DNA of 64,000 nt from Pithys albifrons albifrons. Its lineage: Eukaryota > Chordata > Aves > Passeriformes > Thamnophilidae. Position numbers and translations under genes: made by a program. The DNA lies in the NCBI RefSeq assembly GCF_047495875.1, contig NC_092497.1, positions 330,850 through 394,849 on the forward strand. The letters are read 5' to 3'. Positions 59,671 to 64,000 of this stretch are shown here, piece after piece. Position 1 is the first letter of the stretch, and every line of letters begins with the position of its first letter. The notes beneath the pieces were generated by a model, which did no database searches, was not told the origin of the DNA, and was given only the letters and a program-made list of their open reading frames with translations.

Positions 59671-61134
59671 CCCCCTGGGTTTGCAGGTGGCTTCCCAGGA
59701 GCCGCCCTGTCACACATGCTGGGGTGGCACACATGGCCCTGGTAAGGGAGGTTGTGCCCATGGGCTGGCCTGGCTGTCCTCGCTCCAGAGGGGTGGGCTG
59801 TGGACAGAACACCTGTGTTGCTGTGGTGGAATGTGCCTCCTGGTGGGAAAACTCGTGTGCTCCCTCTGTGGCTGGTGAGTTAAGGCATGGCATGCTCATG
59901 GGTGGCATGTTGGAGCTGTTTCACATCCATGAGCTTGAGCAGGTTAAACATTAATCCTTGCTCTCAAGGCCTCTCAGGTGTGAGCCAGGGCTCTGTTACC
60001 CAGGTCAGTGAACAGCACTCTGGGGCCATGGGTGACACTAAGTGGTTGGTGTAGCAAGAGTCAGTGTGTTTCACAATTCCTAAATGCCAGTGGAACATTC
60101 CTAAGTGCTAGTGGAACATAAAGTCCAATTTTAATGTAGGATTGGTGAGTAACTGAACTAGACACAAGGGCTGTACTGCTGAGGAGAGTTTCTCCTCACG
60201 AGTGTTCAGTGACCCAGGTGGGAAAGGTGCCCTCCCACAGGTGTGGGTGAGCAGAGGACTCGTGGCAGGAGGGGTGGGACAGTGAGTGACTGACTTGGCC
60301 ACGGGGATCATGACATGTCAACTTTAAAATTTTCAGTGTTGTTGGAAAAAAGCCCGGCAGAACTTCCACCCTGGATTTCAAGACAGCAAAGTTTAAGCTC
60401 AAAGCTGTCCTAGAAGTTCAGAGTGGATGTTAGGAGGCTTTTTGTTGCTGAAAGGGTGGTCAGATTCCAGTGTGGAAGGAGAGTGGATAGCCAGGGCAAG
60501 GCTGGGCCCCAGGGCTTGGAGATGAGCAGCAGTGATCCTGGGGCTTGGGAAGGTTTGCAAAGAGCAAGGTCATGTCAGATTGTGGTCTAAAGTTGTGGCT
60601 TAGGAGAAATGCTGCTGCCTCTCTCTGGGTTTTGCCTCTGCACTGAAGTCCTGATTAATCTCTCCATGTTCTAAAGCAGCCAAAGCAATGCCAGTGCTGG
60701 AGGCAGCTCCCCACGAGAGGTTTGCTCAGCAAACAGGACATCAGCAGCTCTGTTGCTGCTCTGGGCATTCAGTCCAGGCCAATCTCAAGGTAGCTGCATT
60801 TTCTTACTGGCCTGGAATCCTTACCAGTTCTTTCCTGTGCCAGGAGGCTGCCAGGCTGGAATTCTTATCAGACCTTTGCTCCAGGACCATCTGTCACATC
60901 TGGGCTGTTTTGAGGAGCATGGGTTTGTCTTGGGCTGCTTCCCTGGCCTGAACACGCCCTGCCTCTGTCCTGCCATTCATTCTGCCTTGAACAGTGGCTG
61001 AGGTGCAAACCTCCTACTGGGGACTTGGTGCTGCTGTTGCAAACTAAAGGCAGAGAGGAGGAGGTCAGGGAGTTGTTTCCTGCCTCACTATCAAATACCA
61101 AAGGGGGGAAAATTAATAATTTGGACTGGGTGCT
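59671..61134. other. Unique sequence
   Basis: About 1.5 kb with no recognised gene, repeat array or mobile element. Confidence 0.5.
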
Positions 61135-61469
61135 CCTTTTCTTTTTCTTTTTCTTTTTCTTTTCCTTTTTCTTTTCCTTTCTTCCTTTTCCCTTTTCTTT
61201 CCTTTTTCCTTCTTTTCTTTTTCGTTCTTTCTTTTTCTTTTTCTTTTTCTTTTTCCTTTTCTTTTCCTTTTCCTTTTCCTTTTCCTTTCTTTTCCTTTTT
61301 CTTTTTCTTTTTCTTTTTCTTTTTCTTTTTCTTTTTCTTTTTCTTTTCTTTTTTGCTTTTTCTTTTTCTTTTTCTTTTCTTTTCTTTTCCTTTTCTTTTC
61401 CTTTTCCTTTTCTTTTTCTTTTCCTTTTCTTTTCTCTTTTCTTTTCCTTTTCTTTTTCTTTTTTTTTTT
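61135..61469. repeat. TTTTC/TTTTCC polypyrimidine tract
   Basis: About 335 bp of almost pure pyrimidine on the plus strand, built from TTTTTC and TTTTCC units and broken by only two G residues (in TTTTTCGTTC and TTTTTTGC). Long mirror-symmetric polypyrimidine tracts of this kind can form triplex (H-DNA) structures. The Lys/Glu- and Phe-rich open frames here are not genes. Confidence 0.97.
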
Positions 61470-62404
61470 AACCTAGAGGCACAGTTGGGAAATGAGTCGT
61501 TCATAATGTGCATGTTGTAACCAGCCATTGCTGTAATGTGTAAGCACAATTTGTACTCACATTAATATTAAATAGTCAGAGACAGTGAACCAGCTTAGTG
61601 AGAAATAGGAACTGTTTCAAACTTCACACTTTCCTTACAAGCTGTTCCCAGGAGCAAAGCACTGGAGCAAAGGGAACTGCAGGGACGGTGGGGAACACGT
61701 TGTTGTGGGAACAGGTAGCTCTCAATTCCCTGAACTGTGGGTGGGCTGCAGGGGAAGGTCATTCCTAGACTTGCTTACAATGTTACCCCACCGGGAAGCA
61801 GTTAGAGGCTGTTTTGTGGTTGTGTTCTGTGGAAGGAACCCTCCAAAGCAGAGATCTGTTCTGCACCAGCAGAGGCTTCTGCCCACAGCATGCGACTCAT
61901 GTTTGCCAAGTATTGATCCGGGGTCCATCCCTGTTATCTTTTAACTTTAGTGCAAGGGCAAAGTTTACCTTTGTTTAAAAACTGATTTCACAGAGGGGTC
62001 GTGTCCTTTAGCTAATCCAGCAGTGCTGGAGGTCTGTAAAATCAAATTGAGCTTGCCACAGTTGGGAGGAAGCCCTGAGGCCAGGCAGCAAACCCCTGTG
62101 GGGCAGAGATGTGTCCACAGACACTGCAGGACACAGGAAAAGTGACAAAGCAGAGCAAGTGGTTAGTCCAAGTTAGCAGACCAAGCAGCAGCCTCAGGTT
62201 TGTCCCAGTTGTTTCAGCCCATGGCAGCAAAATGGAAGTTTTGGTTGTACCTTGTGCAGCTGCAGCAGTGCCAGCCCCAGCTGGCAGAGGCAGAGGGTGA
62301 GGTGCTGCAGCCAGAGCACAAATGATGTGTTGGTGTCTCTGCACGTGTTGCTGGGCTTTTCCTGGCACGTGCTGGCACTGTGTGTGAGGGGGGATTGAGC
62401 TCCC
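61470..62404. other. Unique sequence
   Basis: About 0.9 kb without a feature I can support. Confidence 0.5.
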
Positions 62405-62890
62405 TGAGCTGTGCAAATGTGCAGCTCAGACAGGGCTGGGCACACTCAGCACCCCAGGGCTGTGCAAATAAATGTGCAGCTCAGACAGGGCTGGGCACAC
62501 TCAGCACCCCAGGGCTGTGCAAATGTGCAGCTCAGACAGGGCTGGGCACACTCAGCACCCCAGGGCTGTGCAAATAAATGTGCAGCTCAGACAGGCTGGG
62601 CACACTCAGCACCCCCGGGGCTGTGCAAATGTGCAGCTCAGACAGGGCTGGGCACACTCAGCACCCCAGGGCTGTGCAAATGTGCAGCTCAGACAGGGCT
62701 GGGCACACTCAGCACCCCAGGGCTGTGCAAATGTGCAGCTCAGACAGGGCTGGGCACACTCAGCACCCCCAGCGGCCTGTGCAAATAAATGTGCAGCTCA
62801 GACAGGGCTGGGCACACTCAGCACCACCAGGGCTGTGCAAATAAATGTGCAGCTCAGACAGGGCTGGGCACACTCAGCACTCCGGGGCAG
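62405..62890. repeat. 51-57-bp minisatellite, nine copies
   Basis: Each unit is ATGTGCAGCTCAGACAGGGC, TGGGCACACTCAGCACC, CCAGGGCTGTGCAAAT. Four units carry an extra AAAT-type insertion (GTGCAAATAAATGTG), giving the longer length. Copies are nearly identical apart from single-base changes, suggesting recent expansion. The array ends about 25 bp before a CR1 element. Confidence 0.95.
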
Positions 62891-62916
62891 CCTCACCCAT
62901 GCTCAGGGCATGGAAC

Positions 62917-63425
62917 CACAGAATCCCAGCATGGTTTGGGTGGGAAGGGGACCATAAACACCCACCCAGTGCCACCCCTGCCCATGGACAGGACACCTCC
63001 CACCAGCCCAGGGTGCTCCAAGCCCTGTCCAGCCTGGCCTTGGACACTCCCAGGGATGGGGCAGCCACAGCCTGTGTGGACAACCTGATTCAGTGCCTGA
63101 CCACCTTCATCATAAAACATTTCTTCATTATGTCCACTAAAGCTGCCCTTCTTTAGTTTAAAACTGGTGTTGCCCCTTGTCCTGTCAGTGCAGGCCCTGG
63201 AAAAAACTTCTTTTTTACAAGCCCCCTTTATGTACAAAGTGCTGCAGTGAGGTGTCCCTGGAGCCTTCTCTTGTGCAGGCTGAACACCCTGAACTGTCTC
63301 AGCCTCTTCTCATTGCAGAGCTGTTCCAGCTCCTGGACGACCTTCCTGGCCTCCTCTGCACCTGCTCTGATAGGTCCCTGTCTGTCTGGGACTGGGATCC
63401 AGAGCTGGACTCCAGGTGGGATCTC
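62917..63425 (-). mobile_element. CR1 LINE 3' fragment, about 500 bp
   Basis: On the minus strand the 3' hallmark blocks are present (GGCTGCCCCATCCCTGGGAG, CCAGGCTGGACAGGGCTTGG, GGTGGGAGGTGTCC, CCATGCTGGGATTCTGTGG). Upstream it extends through AACACCAGTTTTAAACT and GAGAAGAGGCTGAGAC, and into the C-terminal coding or UTR region of CR1 around 63,300-63,420. It is the longest CR1 copy in the window. Confidence 0.92.
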
Positions 63426-63535
63426 ATGAGAGCAGAGTAGAGAGGGAGAACCACCTCCTTGGACCAAAGGCAAGTTCAGTCGTTATTAAATCCAACCCAG
63501 TTTAAAGCTGCATTATTGTGAAAATGAGCAGACTG

Positions 63536-63606
63536 GGTCGGGGTGGGAACTGGGAATGGGGCAATCCCCGGACTGGATCAGGGCTGGAATTGGGAATGTG
63601 GGAAAT
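63536..63606. repeat. Single unit of the GGAATGGGGCAATCC repeat family
   Basis: GGGAATGGGGCAATCC followed by GGACTGGATCAGGGCTGG and AATTGGGAATG corresponds to the degenerate repeat at 27,790-28,020 in the ALPK2 intron. Confidence 0.75.
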
Positions 63607-63885
63607 GGCTTTATGAAAGCAGTGAGCAAAGAGCTGCTGCCAGGGCAGCCTGACTCGGTCTGTGCCTCTCTGGGGTGAGTGAAACGGGAGGGATTCGGCA
63701 CCTGGGAGGTGACAGTGCTGTTGGGGACAGCCCAGTGTCACTGGGAGAGCAAAGGTGGGGGGGAGGAGCAGGTGAGGGGGAGGGTCTGCCCCCCAAAAGG
63801 GAAAGAACAGCCCCAAAAATGCTTAAAAATTCATGAGGGTGAATTGTGTGTGCAGAAAATATTAAAAACTGTAGTGTTTATCATC

Positions 63886-63891
63886 TTTATT
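63886..63891 (-). terminator. Candidate poly(A) signal of the next minus-strand gene
   Basis: AATAAA on the minus strand in AT-rich sequence at the right edge (63,830-64,000), which looks like a 3' UTR. In human the next gene in this direction is NEDD4L, oriented so that its 3' end would face ALPK2. No coding sequence is visible to confirm this. Confidence 0.25.
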
Positions 63892-64000
63892 AAGAAATAA
63901 TATCAATTGGCATAAAGTTGATTTAAAAATACAGCCATGTGTTTTACAGAGGATCTTTGAGCATAAGAAATTCTAAATGTAGATCTGAAAAATACAAATG

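Noticed and set aside
56375..59908. Minus-strand open frame of 1,177 codons and several plus-strand frames of 600-800 codons
   Set aside because: Produced by the tandem arrays at 56.4-59.7 kb; composition is purely that of the repeat unit in each frame.
61025..61549. Phe-rich and Lys/Glu-rich open frames
   Set aside because: Translations of the polypyrimidine tract.

Overview
The window is nuclear DNA of a bird. It contains avian CR1 LINE tails, a solo retroviral LTR, a CpG-island promoter and two intron-rich vertebrate genes whose translated exons I recognise as MALT1 and ALPK2. A microRNA-122 hairpin lies downstream of ALPK2. The order MALT1 - ALPK2 - miR-122 matches human 18q21 in mirror image. 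From memory that block is Z-linked in chicken, so a sex-chromosome origin is plausible but not shown here. I cannot name the species.

Layout. (1) 1-8,060, minus strand: the first eight coding exons of MALT1, the paracaspase of the CARD11-BCL10-MALT1 complex. They encode the death domain, two Ig domains and the alternatively spliced 33-bp exon 7. The caspase-like domain lies beyond the left edge. (2) 8,060-18,090: the space between the divergent genes, with a CR1 tail, a GTTAAC-bearing minisatellite and a 1.7-kb minisatellite. (3) 18,092-39,814, plus strand: ALPK2, an atypical alpha-kinase, with two giant disordered exons, an Ig domain split over two exons, and the alpha-kinase domain split over five exons. 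I could not find the N-terminal Ig domain known from mammals. (4) 39,815-64,000: ALPK2 3' UTR, then a long non-coding stretch with miR-122 on the minus strand (hairpin about 43,858-43,938), several kilobases of GC-rich minisatellites, a polypyrimidine tract and two CR1 copies. A minus-strand AATAAA at the far right may mark the 3' end of the next gene (NEDD4L in human).

The most unusual property is the amount and placement of tandem repeats, roughly 11 kb or about a sixth of the window. Two arrays are built on exon ends. The MALT1 exon 1 splice donor is copied ten times at about 53-bp spacing into intron 1, and the ALPK2 kinase-exon donor is copied about 13 times at about 57-bp spacing into its intron. 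In the ALPK2 array each copy joins an acceptor-like tract directly to a donor (AG|GT), the layout of recursive-splicing sites. Both genes must therefore choose the correct donor among near-identical copies.

Functionally the genes are neighbours by ancient synteny rather than a pathway: MALT1 acts in NF-kB signalling, ALPK2 is a heart-enriched kinase, and miR-122 is the liver microRNA. Exon borders were set from splice consensus, reading phase and remembered human proteins; no alignment or transcript data were available.
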